From assembly GCA_002401765.2 (NCBI GenBank), contig NVTY02000056.1, forward strand, positions 1 to 47,758: a stretch of 47,758 nt of DNA, written 5' to 3'. This document shows positions 19,017-28,872 of the stretch, piece by piece; positions within the stretch are counted from its first letter, which is position 1; the number at the start of each line of letters is the position of its first letter. A program made the translations under genes and the position numbers. A model generated the notes under the pieces. It worked only from the letters and a program-made list of their open reading frames with translations. It had not been told where the DNA came from and did no database searches. This DNA comes from Thiotrichaceae bacterium. GTDB taxonomy: Bacteria; Pseudomonadota; Gammaproteobacteria; SZUA-140.

Positions 19017-19166
19017 CCAAATGTCCTATCAATTCAATCAACAAGCGGCTCCAGAGCGACGCAACCGAAAAGCCCCTAAAAATAAAATGCGTAAGATAAC
19101 ATTTAATCCAGGCCATGACTTGTACTATAGTGCCATCACCTATCAGGCATTCACACGGAGGTGACC

Positions 19167-19844
19167 ATGCTACCCATCACAGACTGGCCAATAAGCGAGC
19201 GCCCGCGCGAAAAACTGCAACTACGCGGCGCAGAGGCGCTCTCAGACGCTGAACTGCTCGCCATCTTCCTGCGCACCGGCACTCGCGGCAAAACTGCTGT
19301 GGATCTCGCCCGCGACCTACTCAATGAATATGGCACACTGCGAAAACTATTCGGTGCCGACCACGACCGCTTCTGCCAAAGCGTCGGCCTCGGCACCGCC
19401 AAATTTGTCCAGCTACAAGCGGTGCTAGAGATGAGTCGTCGTCATCTACGTGAGACACTTGAGCGCAGCGAACCGCTCAATTCGCCGCAAGACACCCGTC
19501 AATTTCTGCTCGCCCAATTGCGCGATTACGACTTTGAGGTCTTCGCCTGCCTCTTCCTCGATAACCGAAACCGCGTCATCTGCTTTGAAAAGCTCTTCAC
19601 CGGCACCATCAACGGCGCCAGCGTTCACCCGCGCGAAATAGTCAAGAAGAGCTTGCAGTACAATGCCGCCGCCGTGATCTTCGCCCACAACCACCCATCC
19701 GGCATTGCAGAACCCAGCAGTGCCGACAAGCTACTGACGCGTCAGTTACAGGATGCGCTCAAATTAATCGACACCCGCGTGCTCGATCACCTGATTGTCG
19801 GCGATGGCCATGTGCTCTCATTTGCCGAACAAGGCCTAATGTAA
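19167..19844 (+). CDS. radC: RadC family JAB/MPN domain protein
   Basis: The 225-residue product has an N-terminal helix-hairpin-helix region ([20 protein letters not shown], then [18 protein letters not shown]). The C-terminal JAMM metal site is intact, with [10 protein letters not shown] and HNHPSG followed by the SSAD element. It was long annotated as a DNA repair protein, but that role is not supported for the E. coli gene. The activity of the JAMM domain, probably metal-dependent and on DNA or protein, remains unsettled. The start is the ATG at 19167; GGAGG at 19157-19161 sits five bases before it, and the GTG at 19161 overlaps that site. Confidence 0.93.
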   Translation: MLPITDWPISERPREKLQLRGAEALSDAELLAIFLRTGTRGKTAVDLARDLLNEYGTLRKLFGADHDRFCQSVGLGTAKFVQLQAVLEMSRRHLRETLERSEPLNSPQDTRQFLLAQLRDYDFEVFACLFLDNRNRVICFEKLFTGTINGASVHPREIVKKSLQYNAAAVIFAHNHPSGIAEPSSADKLLTRQLQDALKLIDTRVLDHLIVGDGHVLSFAEQGLM

Positions 19845-19877
19845 CTCATTGATCTATAAAGGCCGCGTTTTTTATAC

Positions 19878-19906
19878 TTGCCTCACCCCTGCCATTTTGG
19901 TATAAA
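19878..19906 (+). promoter_or_regulatory. Sigma70-type promoter of rpmB-rpmG
   Basis: TTGCCT at 19878-19883 and TATAAA at 19901-19906 are 17 bases apart, with TGG just before the -10. Transcription should begin near 19913, leaving a leader of about 40 bases before rpmB. Confidence 0.65.
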
Positions 19907-19951
19907 GTCCGGCTTCGCTTATGCAGTTTTCGTTTTGGAGGCTTTAGAACA

Positions 19952-20188
19952 ATGTCCAGGGTATGTCAGGTCACAGGAAAAGGACCAATGGTGGGGAATA
20001 ATGTTTCTCACGCAAATAATAAAACAAGGCGCCGTTTCCTGCCTAACCTATCAACTCATCGTTTCTGGGTTGAAGGGGAAAACCGCTGGGTTCGCCTGCG
20101 CGTCAGCTCAAAAGGCATGCGCATTATCGATAAATGCGGCATCGACAAAGTCTTGGGCGATATGCGCGCCCGCGGCGAAAAAGTTTAA
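19952..20188 (+). CDS. rpmB: 50S ribosomal protein bL28
   Basis: The 78-residue product is full length for bL28. It starts [20 protein letters not shown] and continues with the basic [18 protein letters not shown] stretch that contacts 23S rRNA, then [17 protein letters not shown]. It is a late-assembling protein near the E site of the large subunit. GGAGG lies ten bases before the ATG. It precedes rpmG by 11 bases, the standard bacterial pair. Cysteines C5 and C62 are single and do not form a zinc ribbon pair. Confidence 0.97.
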   Translation: MSRVCQVTGKGPMVGNNVSHANNKTRRRFLPNLSTHRFWVEGENRWVRLRVSSKGMRIIDKCGIDKVLGDMRARGEKV

Positions 20189-20199
20189 GGAGCAGAGAG

Positions 20200-20355
20200 A
20201 TGCGTGAAAAAATTAGACTCGTTTCCAGTGCCAAAACTGGCCACTTCTACACCACCGACAAAAACAAGCGCACCATGCCTGAAAAGATGGAGATCAAAAA
20301 GTTTGATCCCGTCGTTCGTAAACATGTGATGTACAAAGAAGCTAAAATCAAATAG
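20200..20355 (+). CDS. rpmG: 50S ribosomal protein bL33
   Basis: The 51-residue product begins [19 protein letters not shown] and continues [17 protein letters not shown], the signature of bL33. It lacks the CxxC pairs of zinc-binding L33 variants, so it is the zinc-independent form. AAGGAG at 20187-20192 overlaps the last base region of the rpmB stop and is seven bases from this ATG. A start further upstream at 20134 would overlap rpmB in another frame and is rejected. The stop codon sits inside a palindrome (20341-20366, arms GCTAAAATCAA/TTGATTTTAGC), just before the terminator. Confidence 0.96.
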   Translation: MREKIRLVSSAKTGHFYTTDKNKRTMPEKMEIKKFDPVVRKHVMYKEAKIK

Positions 20356-20372
20356 TTGATTTTAGCTTCAGC

Positions 20373-20404
20373 AAAAAGGCCCTCGTTCTTGAGGGCTTTT
20401 TTTT
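20373..20404 (+). terminator. Rho-independent terminator after rpmG
   Basis: The stem GCCCTC/GAGGGC with loop GTTCTT is preceded by an A-run and followed by eight T. The separate 11-bp hairpin at 20341-20366 over the rpmG stop codon lies directly upstream, so transcripts would end in two adjacent stem-loops. Confidence 0.9.
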
Positions 20405-20569
20405 GCCTCAAATTTAGCACTGCTGCTAAAGATTTATTTAGTATCAATAATAATTCTATGTCACTTTTCTTTCGCTCCCGCCTATTTTAAGTTTACTTAA
20501 ATGAAGGTTAGGTCCAGTTGGTCGCTACAGTTAAACGAGCCCAATGTAATTCTTAAGGAAAGCCCGACT

Positions 20570-22177
20570 ATGACCATTGTTAACAAAATTACCGTTGCCA
20601 TATCTGTGATGGTTTTTTTCCTCATCCTCCAGGCCGGCGTTTCAATCTACGGAGCGGCGGCCGTAAAGAAGCAACTCGAAGCCTACATATCACATCAAAG
20701 CATTATCACCCAAAAAGCGTACCAACTCAAACTAACGGTCATTAACACCCAGCTATGGTTCAGTGAAATCAGTGCTACCCGCGGACTCAATGGTTTTAAC
20801 AAGGGCTATCATGAAGCCGAGTTACAGCACGAACAGTTCCAGCGTTTAATCAATGAGTTGACACAAATAGATCGCCACAATACTGAATTGTACCAATCCC
20901 TATTCAATGAATATGAGGTCTACTTCAACATCGCCAAAAAGATGGCTAATACATATGTCGCAAAAGGGCCGGCAGAGGGAAACCTGCAAATGAGCAATAC
21001 TGGCGCGGCTGCCAAATCGCTTGCCCGTCACATAAACCCGCTGCTTGAAAAGTCACTGGCACAATCCAAGCTTGAAATGAAAATTGCCATTGAAAGCAGC
21101 GAACGTACTGAATATTTAAATTTTGTGCTAATCGGAATATTCGCAGCATTGCTGGCGGTACTCGCCTACAACGCCTACAACGGCATTGTAAAACCGATCA
21201 GACGCATCATCGCCACCGCCAAGGATATTGCAGAAGGTGAAGGAGATTTGACTAAAAGGCTCGATGCATCCAGCAAGGACGAGCTGGGAGAACTGGCTCA
21301 CTGGTTAAATCAGTTCATTACCCATATTCAAGAGATGATCAAAGGACTCGACACCGCCACAACACGTGTCGCGACTGCCGCAGAACAGATGCAATCGATC
21401 ACCGCCACAACTAATCAGAACATCAAAAACCAGCAACTACAAACAGATCAGGTCGCAACAGCCATCAATGAGATGTCTGCCACGGTGCAGGAAGTGGCGC
21501 AAAATACCAGCGCGGCCGAAACTGCCGCTTCACAAGCCCAAGCAGAGTCGAACAATGGCCAGCAGATCGTTGAAGAATCAATGTCTGTAATTGAAGCGCT
21601 ATCCCACGAGGTTGAGCAAGCCGCTCAGGTCATTCAGGTCCTAGCAGACGACAGCCAAAGCGTAGGGGCAGTGCTTAATGTGATTAAAGATATCGCTGAA
21701 CAGACTAATCTATTAGCACTCAATGCAGCGATCGAAGCGGCGCGCGCTGGCGAGCAAGGACGCGGCTTTGCAGTGGTTGCAGATGAGGTGCGTACCCTCG
21801 CCACACGCACCCAAGAGTCGACGCAGGAGATTCAAAGTATCATTGAAAAGCTACAGATCGGTGCGCAAAATTCTGTCACCGCCATGGAAGCAGGGCGCGC
21901 ACAAGCACGCACTAGCGTCGAGCAAGCCGCTAAAATTAAAGCGGCGCTCCATGCCATCGGCGGCGCCATCACCACCATCAACGATATGAATGTGCAGATT
22001 GCCACTGCGGCAGAAGAGCAGAGCGCGGTCACTGAAGAGATCAACCGAAATGTTGTCGCCATCAGTCAAATCGCGGATGAAACCACCACCAACGCACAAG
22101 GAATATCCGATAGTGGAGACGAGCTAGCGGCAATGGCACATCAACTGCAAGGCGTTGTGAAACGCTTCATTGTCTAA
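20570..22177 (+). CDS. Methyl-accepting chemotaxis protein
   Basis: Starting at the ATG at 20570 (AAGGAA upstream) the product has 535 residues. A first membrane helix spans about 9-30. A helical periplasmic sensor of about 150 residues follows, probably four-helix-bundle type. A second helix is near 186-205 ([20 protein letters not shown]), then a HAMP domain ([20 protein letters not shown]). The signalling domain has the conserved hairpin [20 protein letters not shown] and [15 protein letters not shown] that bind CheA and CheW. No C-terminal CheR tether pentapeptide is present, as the protein ends KRFIV. The ligand is not evident. No other chemotaxis genes are nearby. It converges on argJ with 22 bases between. 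Confidence 0.94.
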   Translation: MTIVNKITVAISVMVFFLILQAGVSIYGAAAVKKQLEAYISHQSIITQKAYQLKLTVINTQLWFSEISATRGLNGFNKGYHEAELQHEQFQRLINELTQIDRHNTELYQSLFNEYEVYFNIAKKMANTYVAKGPAEGNLQMSNTGAAAKSLARHINPLLEKSLAQSKLEMKIAIESSERTEYLNFVLIGIFAALLAVLAYNAYNGIVKPIRRIIATAKDIAEGEGDLTKRLDASSKDELGELAHWLNQFITHIQEMIKGLDTATTRVATAAEQMQSITATTNQNIKNQQLQTDQVATAINEMSATVQEVAQNTSAAETAASQAQAESNNGQQIVEESMSVIEALSHEVEQAAQVIQVLADDSQSVGAVLNVIKDIAEQTNLLALNAAIEAARAGEQGRGFAVVADEVRTLATRTQESTQEIQSIIEKLQIGAQNSVTAMEAGRAQARTSVEQAAKIKAALHAIGGAITTINDMNVQIATAAEEQSAVTEEINRNVVAISQIADETTTNAQGISDSGDELAAMAHQLQGVVKRFIV

Positions 22178-22199
22178 ATAGAGTATGCCAACACCGAGA

Positions 22200-23423
22200 C
22201 TAGCTCCGGTACTCCGCATTAATACGCACATAGTCATATGAAAAGTCACAGCTCCAAAGCTGTGCACTATGTGGCGCATCTCCCAGCACAATCCGCACTG
22301 TAATCTCATCCTGTTTCATCACCGCATCGCCTGCGGCTTCGGTGTATTGTGGCGCACGCGCGCCATCACGCACAATACAGACATCATCCAAATAAATCGC
22401 AACCTGCCCAACATTTAATACACCAATTCCAGCGCGTCCAACGGCCGCCAAAATTCGCCCCCAGTTAGGGTCACTGGCAAAAAAGGCCGTCTTCACTAAT
22501 GGAGAATGCGCCACGGTATAGGCGACCTGCCGGCAGTCAGCCACACTTTCGCCACCTTCAACATCGATTGTAATAAATTTTGTCGCCCCTTCACCATCGC
22601 GAATAATCGCCTGTGCTAACACAACGCATACCTCTGTAATGGCATCTCTGAGCTGTTGATAGGCAACACTTTGCCGATCATCAACAGGGAGTGCCATCGC
22701 CTCGCCAGTGGCCATCAGTACACAGGCGTCGTTAGTCGATGTATCACCATCCACTGAAATACAATTAAAGGAGCGGTCAGCCGCATAGCGCAAACATTGC
22801 TGCAGCAACGAGGGGGCGATATTCGCATCGGTTGCCACGTAGGCCAGCATCGTTGCCATATCAGGGCAGATCATCCCTGAGCCTTTCGCAATGCCGGTGA
22901 TGGTGATGCATTCATTAGCGACCATTATCTGACGGGAGACGCCTTTAGGGCGCGTATCAGTTGTCATGATGCCATGCGCGGCATCATCCCAGTGGTTTTC
23001 ATCAAACCGCGCCGACAGCGCTGGAATCGCCGCTGAAATTTTATCCATCGGTAGCGACTCACCAATCACGCCGGTCGAAAATGGCAGCACCTCATGGGCG
23101 ATACAACCGGCTGCATCCGCCAGTAATGTACAGCTGGTTAGCGCATCTTGATAACCTTGCTTACCCGTCCCTGCATTTGCATTACCAGAATTGACCAACA
23201 ACAAACGAGGCATAGCGACAGACAGATGTTCGCGCGCAATCGTGACGGGGGCCGCACAAAAGGCATTCCGGGTGAAAATGGCGGCGCATTGCGTACCCGC
23301 GGCCAATTCAAAGGCAACAATATCAGTGCGATCAGGGTATTTAATCCCAGCAGCAGCGGTTGCAATGCGTACCCCTGCAATAGGGAGCAATTCAGGTAAT
23401 TCTAAGGGAAGATTAACAGCCAT
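22200..23423 (-). CDS. argJ: Bifunctional glutamate N-acetyltransferase/ornithine acetyltransferase
   Basis: ArgJ moves the acetyl group from N-acetylornithine to glutamate, recycling it in arginine synthesis; bifunctional forms also use acetyl-CoA. The 407-residue precursor has the self-cleavage site in KGSGMICPDMATMLAYV, between Ala and the Thr that becomes the nucleophile of the beta chain. Other family marks are LLVNSGNANAGTGKQG, FNCISVDGDTSTNDA and FFASDPNWGRILAAVGRAGI. Whether it is mono- or bifunctional cannot be read from the sequence. It follows secA by 77 bases on the same strand, a common gammaproteobacterial order, with a hairpin between. Confidence 0.95.
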   Translation of the reverse strand: MAVNLPLELPELLPIAGVRIATAAAGIKYPDRTDIVAFELAAGTQCAAIFTRNAFCAAPVTIAREHLSVAMPRLLLVNSGNANAGTGKQGYQDALTSCTLLADAAGCIAHEVLPFSTGVIGESLPMDKISAAIPALSARFDENHWDDAAHGIMTTDTRPKGVSRQIMVANECITITGIAKGSGMICPDMATMLAYVATDANIAPSLLQQCLRYAADRSFNCISVDGDTSTNDACVLMATGEAMALPVDDRQSVAYQQLRDAITEVCVVLAQAIIRDGEGATKFITIDVEGGESVADCRQVAYTVAHSPLVKTAFFASDPNWGRILAAVGRAGIGVLNVGQVAIYLDDVCIVRDGARAPQYTEAAGDAVMKQDEITVRIVLGDAPHSAQLWSCDFSYDYVRINAEYRS

Positions 23424-23441
23424 CGCCGCAGTATAGACGAG

Positions 23442-23469
23442 AGCCCCTCACATTTTCCAGTGAGGGGCC
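23442..23469 (-). terminator. Strong hairpin between secA and argJ
   Basis: AGCCCCTCAC at 23442-23451 pairs with GTGAGGGGC at 23460-23468 across an eight-base loop. No T-run follows on either strand, so it may be a weak or factor-dependent terminator, an mRNA 3'-end stabiliser for secA, or a leader structure of argJ. Confidence 0.5.
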
Positions 23470-23500
23470 TATCTAATTGAAAACAAGGATGATCGGACGA

Positions 23501-26236
23501 TCAGCTCACCTTGCCGTGACACTGCTTATATTTCTTACCAGAGCCACACGGGCAGGGCTCATTGCGGCCCACTTTGCGACCATCGCGTACAAATGGCTCA
23601 TCAGATCCAGCAGCTGATTGCGGCACTTTGGCATCACCGACACCACCACCCAATGCTTCAGCAGCCGCATGTTGAAACTGCATCGCAGGCGCCTGATCAC
23701 GACGCTGCGCTTCAATCGCCTCAACATCCTCTTCCGCACGGATCTGTACACGAGAGAGAATCTTAATCACCTCAAGCTTGATCTTGTCCAGCAGCTGGGT
23801 AAACATCTCAAAGGATTCACGCTTGAATTCCTGCTTAGGGTTTTTCTGCGCATAACCACGTAGGCCAATACTCTGACGCAGATAGTCCATTGCTGCCAGA
23901 TGCTCTTTCCATAACCCATCCAGCACCTGCAACATGGCAGTTTTTTCAAAATGGCGAATCACTTCCGCCCCCACCTGAGCCTCTTTATCTGCATAGGCCT
24001 GTATAATTTCGGCCAGCACACGTTGACGTAACGTCTCTTCGTGCAGCTCTTCATCTTGCTTCAACCATTCCGCAATCGGCATCGGCTGTGAAAACTCATT
24101 TTTCAGCGCCTCTTCAAGCCCCGGCACATCCCACTGCTCCTCAAGGCTTTGCGGTGGAATATAGCTATCAATCACTTCATTGACTACATCGTTTCTGATC
24201 TCATGAATGGTGTCGGAAATGTCATCCGCTTCCATCAATTCATTACGCTGATCATAAATCACTTTACGCTGATCATTAGCAACATCATCAAACTCAAGCA
24301 CCTGCTTGCGGATATCAAAGTTATGCCCTTCAACTTTGCGCTGTGCATTTTCGATCGCCTTGCTCACCCACGGATGCTCAATCGCCTCGCCATCTTCCAT
24401 ACCGAGCTTTTGCATCATGCTAGAGACTCGATCTGAAGCAAAGATCCTCATCAGGCTATCTTCTAGCGACAGGTAGAAACGACTCGAACCCGCATCACCC
24501 TGCCTCCCTGAACGACCACGCAACTGATTATCAATCCGACGAGATTCATGGCGTTCGGCACTGATAATATATAACCCACCACTTTCCAGCACCTGCTCAT
24601 GTCGTTTCTGCCATTCGCTTTTTACACGGTTAATCGCCACCTCATCATGACTATCCAGTGCAGCAAGCTCAACCTCCAGACTACCGCCAAGTACAATATC
24701 TGTACCACGGCCCGCCATATTGGTTGCAATTGTCAACGCACCTGGGCTGCCTGCATTCGCTACAATTTCAGCCTCGCGTTCATGCTGCTTTGCATTGAGC
24801 ACTTCGTGCTTAATACCCGCCGTGGTTAGCGCCTGAGAGAGTAGTTCAGAGGACTCAATCGATGCCGTCCCTACCAATACCGGCTGATTGCGCTTATTGC
24901 AATCCTTAAGGTCTTCGATGATCGCGTTATATTTTTCATTAATGGTCAAATAAACCAGATCACCATGATCAATACGCATCATTGGACGATGGGTTGGAAT
25001 CACCAACACCTCAAGCCCATAAATTTGCTGAAATTCAAATGCCTCGGTATCGGCAGTACCGGTCATACCGGAAAGTTTATCATAAACACGAAAGTAGTTT
25101 TGGAAGGTGATTGAGGCCAGTGTCTGGCTTTCTGTCTGAACCGCGACCCCTTCTTTTGCTTCAACCGCTTGATGCAGACCATCAGACCAACGACGCCCCG
25201 GCATGGTACGACCGGTAAACTCATCAACGATCACGACTTCATTGTTTTTAACAATGTAATCAACATCCTTCTGAAACAGCGCATGCGCCTTAAGCGCCGC
25301 ATTCAGATGATGCATTAAGCTAATATTAGAGGTGTCGTAGAGGCTTTCACTCTCTTGCAGCAGTCCCGCTGCTTCCAGCATATCTTCAATTCGCTGATGA
25401 CCTTCTTCGGTAAAGAAAACCTGTTTCGCTTTTTCATCAACCGAGAAATCACCCGGGCCTTCCGGCTCACCGTTCTCACCCGTCTGCTCCTGCTTAGTCA
25501 GCTGAGGAATCAGCTTATTAATTTCTTTATAGCGCTCTGAGCTATCTTCAGCCGGGCCAGATATGATCAGCGGCGTGCGCGCTTCATCAATAAGAATAGA
25601 ATCTACCTCATCGACAACCGCATAGTTCAGGCCTCGCTGTACCTTGTCGGCGATACTGAATGCCATATTATCGCGCAAGTAATCAAAACCGTATTCATTA
25701 TTGGTTCCGTAGGTAATATCAGCAGCATAAGCCGCCTGCTTCTCAGCATGATCCAGCCCAGAGACGGTCACCCCGGTCGTCACCCCAAGAAAGCCATAGA
25801 GCGTACCCATCCATTCCGAGTCACGCCGGGCTAAATAATCATTGACGGTAATGACGTGAACACCCTGACCACTCAGGGCGTTAAGGTAAGCCGGCAGGGT
25901 AGCCACGAGTGTCTTACCCTCACCCGTGCGCATTTCTGCAATTTTCCCATGATGTAGCACCATTCCACCAATCAGCTGAACATCAAAATGGCGCATGCCA
26001 AGGGCACGCTTACCCGCCTCACGCACAACCGCAAAGGCCTCTGGCAGCAAATCATCCAGCGTCGTGCCAGCCGTGAAGCGCTCACGGAATTCATCCGTTT
26101 TCTGCCGTAGCTCTTCATCCGAAAGCGCCTCAAAAGCGGGCTCGAATGAGTTTATTTTATCCACAAGACCATTCAACTTTTTCAGCTGACGATCATTGCG
26201 GCTTCCAAACACCTTATTGAAAACCTTATTAAGCAT
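23501..26236 (-). CDS. secA: Preprotein translocase ATPase subunit SecA
   Basis: SecA drives preproteins through SecYEG by ATP hydrolysis. The 911-residue product is full length. It has Walker [21 protein letters not shown] near residue 102 and the [20 protein letters not shown] motif near 209. Helicase-like motifs follow: [14 protein letters not shown] and [14 protein letters not shown] near 505, then [20 protein letters not shown]. The wing and two-helix-finger region is near 770 ([19 protein letters not shown]). The C-terminal tail ends with the SecB- and zinc-binding motif [18 protein letters not shown]. It is followed by argJ and preceded by the M23 peptidase gene 83 bases upstream, all on one strand. 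No secM-like arrest peptide is seen upstream. Confidence 0.97.
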   Translation of the reverse strand: MLNKVFNKVFGSRNDRQLKKLNGLVDKINSFEPAFEALSDEELRQKTDEFRERFTAGTTLDDLLPEAFAVVREAGKRALGMRHFDVQLIGGMVLHHGKIAEMRTGEGKTLVATLPAYLNALSGQGVHVITVNDYLARRDSEWMGTLYGFLGVTTGVTVSGLDHAEKQAAYAADITYGTNNEYGFDYLRDNMAFSIADKVQRGLNYAVVDEVDSILIDEARTPLIISGPAEDSSERYKEINKLIPQLTKQEQTGENGEPEGPGDFSVDEKAKQVFFTEEGHQRIEDMLEAAGLLQESESLYDTSNISLMHHLNAALKAHALFQKDVDYIVKNNEVVIVDEFTGRTMPGRRWSDGLHQAVEAKEGVAVQTESQTLASITFQNYFRVYDKLSGMTGTADTEAFEFQQIYGLEVLVIPTHRPMMRIDHGDLVYLTINEKYNAIIEDLKDCNKRNQPVLVGTASIESSELLSQALTTAGIKHEVLNAKQHEREAEIVANAGSPGALTIATNMAGRGTDIVLGGSLEVELAALDSHDEVAINRVKSEWQKRHEQVLESGGLYIISAERHESRRIDNQLRGRSGRQGDAGSSRFYLSLEDSLMRIFASDRVSSMMQKLGMEDGEAIEHPWVSKAIENAQRKVEGHNFDIRKQVLEFDDVANDQRKVIYDQRNELMEADDISDTIHEIRNDVVNEVIDSYIPPQSLEEQWDVPGLEEALKNEFSQPMPIAEWLKQDEELHEETLRQRVLAEIIQAYADKEAQVGAEVIRHFEKTAMLQVLDGLWKEHLAAMDYLRQSIGLRGYAQKNPKQEFKRESFEMFTQLLDKIKLEVIKILSRVQIRAEEDVEAIEAQRRDQAPAMQFQHAAAEALGGGVGDAKVPQSAAGSDEPFVRDGRKVGRNEPCPCGSGKKYKQCHGKVS

Positions 26237-26319
26237 GAATACCCAAGGGCGACTTGATATGCGTCGCGTCGACTAGTTTTATAATTTAATTATTACAGCG
26301 CCCAAATTCCATCTCAAAT

Positions 26320-27243
26320 CTAGCGAGCTGCATTTACATATTTAATCGGATCGACTAAACGTCCATTTTTTATAACTTCATAGTGTACGTGCGGCCCGGT
26401 TGAGCGTCCACTGGATCCCATCAGCGCAATACGCTGCCCTTTCTCCACCTCAACGCCAGTCTGCACTAGGATCTTACTATTATGCCCATAACGTGTCACA
26501 TAGCCATTTCCATGATTAATCTCGACCAAGTTGCCATAACCATAACGTGATCCGGCCCAGGTGACCACCCCTGCTGCAGATGCAATCACACCCGAGCCAT
26601 CTTTTCCTGCAAAATCAACACCCTTATGCCTAGCTTGCAAGCCAGTGAAAGGATCCACTCGCATGCCATAGTAAGATGAAATCCATCCTTTTTCAATTGG
26701 ACGGCCCGCTGGAAAAACCTCTCCTTCGAGTTCGCGCCCCATATAAAAGGCTTCCATTACGCGCAGCTGCTGTTCACGGTCATCGAGCTGAGCAGCAAGC
26801 TCGTCTAATGAAGTTAGAAAATCGGGCACCCCGATTTCAGCAAGCGCCTGAGCCCCTCCCTCAGGCCCACCCTGAGCGGGCGGCTTGGTAAAGTTGAATT
26901 CGCCCTTCCCTAGACTCGCTTTCTCTGTCAAACGTCGCCCAAGTGCGTTCAATCTAATGGTATGTGCCTGTAAATCCCCCAAGCGAACTGCTAGAGCATT
27001 CATGTTTTCACGTGCCACACGCGTGGTCTCTGCCAGCTCGTCACGATGACGCAGCATCTCAAGCTCCCATTCACCAGGAAGCGCCTGCTTGCTCAACTCA
27101 GATTTACCTATTTCATAGCCTGCGTACATCACACCACCCGGCAGTAACACGACAAAAAAGAATAAAATAAGCAATAGCTTATTATTCCCTAAGTTAATAC
27201 TGGAGGATCTTCGCGCTTTCTTTGAAAACAGAATGATGTTCAT
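26320..27243 (-). CDS. M23 family peptidoglycan endopeptidase, membrane anchored
   Basis: The 307-residue product has a basic N-terminus (FSKKARRSS) and one membrane helix at about 23-45. A helical segment at about 75-170 follows, probably a coiled coil. The C-terminal LytM/M23 domain spans about 185-305. Zinc ligands are visible in RHKGVDFAG (H-x3-D) and GPHVHYEV (H-x-H), with YGHNSK between, so the site looks catalytic rather than degenerate. It should face the periplasm and cut cross-links in peptidoglycan. The position between lpxC/dciA and secA is conserved in pseudomonads. It is divergent from dciA with only 46 bases between, so their promoters must overlap each other or the coding ends. 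Confidence 0.92.
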   Translation of the reverse strand: MNIILFSKKARRSSSINLGNNKLLLILFFFVVLLPGGVMYAGYEIGKSELSKQALPGEWELEMLRHRDELAETTRVARENMNALAVRLGDLQAHTIRLNALGRRLTEKASLGKGEFNFTKPPAQGGPEGGAQALAEIGVPDFLTSLDELAAQLDDREQQLRVMEAFYMGRELEGEVFPAGRPIEKGWISSYYGMRVDPFTGLQARHKGVDFAGKDGSGVIASAAGVVTWAGSRYGYGNLVEINHGNGYVTRYGHNSKILVQTGVEVEKGQRIALMGSSGRSTGPHVHYEVIKNGRLVDPIKYVNAAR

Positions 27244-27289
27244 CTATGCTTACTCACTATCAATTCTTTACTAAGCCATTAAAACAAAA

Positions 27290-27748
27290 ATGCGTCATAT
27301 CCATTCCGTCAAAAAATTGCTGAGCAGCGGAAAATCCACTCAACTCCGCCGCTTGACCCAGTTCTCACGCCAACTCACTGAACTTAGCGCACTCACTCAG
27401 AGCTGCTTACCCTCGCCGTGGCAAGGTCAGTGCCAGGCAGTCAATATTCGAGGAAAAACACTTATATTACAAACAGAAAGCCCCGCCTGGGCATCACAAC
27501 TTCGTTTTTACGCACCCGCCATGTTATCTACTTTGACTCATCATCACTGCAACTATATCAAAGAGATTAGCATCAGGATAAAACCTGTATCGGCCCTAAC
27601 GCCTGCCGACACAAGACAAAAAATGAATATTTCTTCTCAATCCGCGACCTTAATCACCAGTCTCGCAGAGAGCACAACAGACAACAATTTAAGACGATCT
27701 TTACTACGACTGGCCAGTCGAGAGTCAAAAAAACCTAACCGCGAGTGA
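27290..27748 (+). CDS. dciA: DUF721 family protein, DciA-like helicase operator
   Basis: The 152-residue product matches DUF721. The N-terminal part has SVKKLLSSGKSTQLRRLTQF, and the KH-like core contains LTLQTESPAWASQLRFYAPAML in its variant form LILQTESPAWASQLRF. In bacteria that lack DnaC or DnaI, DciA assists loading of the replicative helicase DnaB, so this organism probably uses that older system (known for the family, inferred here). The C-terminal 50 residues are low in complexity and likely disordered. It lies on the opposite strand within the lpxC-secA stretch and converges on lpxC with 14 bases between. Confidence 0.85.
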   Translation: MRHIHSVKKLLSSGKSTQLRRLTQFSRQLTELSALTQSCLPSPWQGQCQAVNIRGKTLILQTESPAWASQLRFYAPAMLSTLTHHHCNYIKEISIRIKPVSALTPADTRQKMNISSQSATLITSLAESTTDNNLRRSLLRLASRESKKPNRE

Positions 27749-27762
27749 CTACTAGGAGGGAC

Positions 27763-28677
27763 TTAACTCGCCGGTATTGGCTGAGCAAATGAGATCGGCG
27801 CAGACTGCCCTTCTTCTTCAAAAGTCACGAGTTCCCACGCATCCTTGTCAGCCATTAATGTCCGTAGTAGATGGTTATTAAGGTCATGGCCAGACTTATG
27901 CCCACTAAAAGCGCCAATCAGGCTATGCCCTAACAGATAGAGGTCACCAATCGCATCCAACACCTTATGCTTCACAAATTCGTCATCATAACGAAGGCCA
28001 TCCTCATTCAAAATACGTTCTTCATCGACGACAATGGCATTTTTCATACTGCCACCCAGCGCCAGGTTTTTTTCTCTTAGAAACTCGATATCACGCATAA
28101 ACCCAAAAGTGCGCGCACGACTCACTTCTTTTACAAACGAGGTGGTGGAAAAATCAACCGTTGCCTCTCGCGCCTTGCCGTCAAATGCAGGATGCTTGAA
28201 GTCGATTGCAAACGAGACCTTAAAGCCCTCAAAGGGATCAAAGCGCGCCCATTTATCACCATTTTTCACAATAACAGGCTTCTTTATACGGATAAAACGC
28301 TTGGGTGCAGGCTGCTTCTCTATGCCTGCGGATTGAATCAGGAAAACAAATGGCCCGGCACTACCATCCATAATTGGCACTTCAGAGGCGCTCAATTCAA
28401 CATAGGCATTATCGATCCCCAGTCCAGCGAATGCTGAAAGCAGATGCTCAACCGTAGAAATGCGCACACCATCTTTAATCAACGTAGTTGAAAGCCGTGT
28501 GTCACCTACATTTTCTTCCTTTGCTTCAATTTCAACAGGATCATCAAGGTCAACGCGACGAAAAACAATCCCTCTATCCACCGGAGCGGGGCGCAGGGTC
28601 AAATAGATTTTCTCCCCCGTATGCAGTCCGACACCTGTGGCCCGAATGACATTTCTCAGAGTACATTGCTTGATCAT
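27763..28677 (-). CDS. lpxC: UDP-3-O-acyl-N-acetylglucosamine deacetylase
   Basis: LpxC catalyses the committed step of lipid A synthesis, removing the acetyl group from UDP-3-O-acyl-GlcNAc with a zinc ion in the cytoplasm. The 304-residue product is full length: [20 protein letters not shown] at the start, zinc ligand His in [12 protein letters not shown] (H78 region), and [14 protein letters not shown] with the second His and Asp. HKSGHDLNN follows with the catalytic His. It is the last gene of the dcw run, 195 bases after ftsZ. That gap holds two hairpins and may hold a promoter of its own. The enzyme is normally controlled by proteolysis through its C-terminus, here ending [10 protein letters not shown]. 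Confidence 0.97.
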   Translation of the reverse strand: MIKQCTLRNVIRATGVGLHTGEKIYLTLRPAPVDRGIVFRRVDLDDPVEIEAKEENVGDTRLSTTLIKDGVRISTVEHLLSAFAGLGIDNAYVELSASEVPIMDGSAGPFVFLIQSAGIEKQPAPKRFIRIKKPVIVKNGDKWARFDPFEGFKVSFAIDFKHPAFDGKAREATVDFSTTSFVKEVSRARTFGFMRDIEFLREKNLALGGSMKNAIVVDEERILNEDGLRYDDEFVKHKVLDAIGDLYLLGHSLIGAFSGHKSGHDLNNHLLRTLMADKDAWELVTFEEEGQSAPISFAQPIPAS

Positions 28678-28777
28678 TTACTTATTTTCCCACTCGCGCC
28701 AATCACTGATAGATCACGCGCCAAATTAATTCCACACGGCCATCTGCCGATCCCGGCGGATATTAGCATAGCCACAC

Positions 28778-28842
28778 CACCCTGCATAGAAACAGGGTGT
28801 TCTTTGGCAGTCTTAGCAGTGTCGTTTTTGCAGGAAAAACGA
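28778..28842. other. Two hairpins in the ftsZ-lpxC gap
   Basis: CACCCTG at 28778-28784 pairs with CAGGGTG at 28793-28799, and TCGTTTTT at 28822-28829 pairs with AAAAACGA at 28835-28842. Neither is followed by a clear T-run in the direction of transcription. They may reduce read-through from ftsZ to lpxC or protect the ftsZ message end. Confidence 0.4.
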
Positions 28843-28872
28843 GCCTGTCACATCCTATTTAATTGCTTTCGC

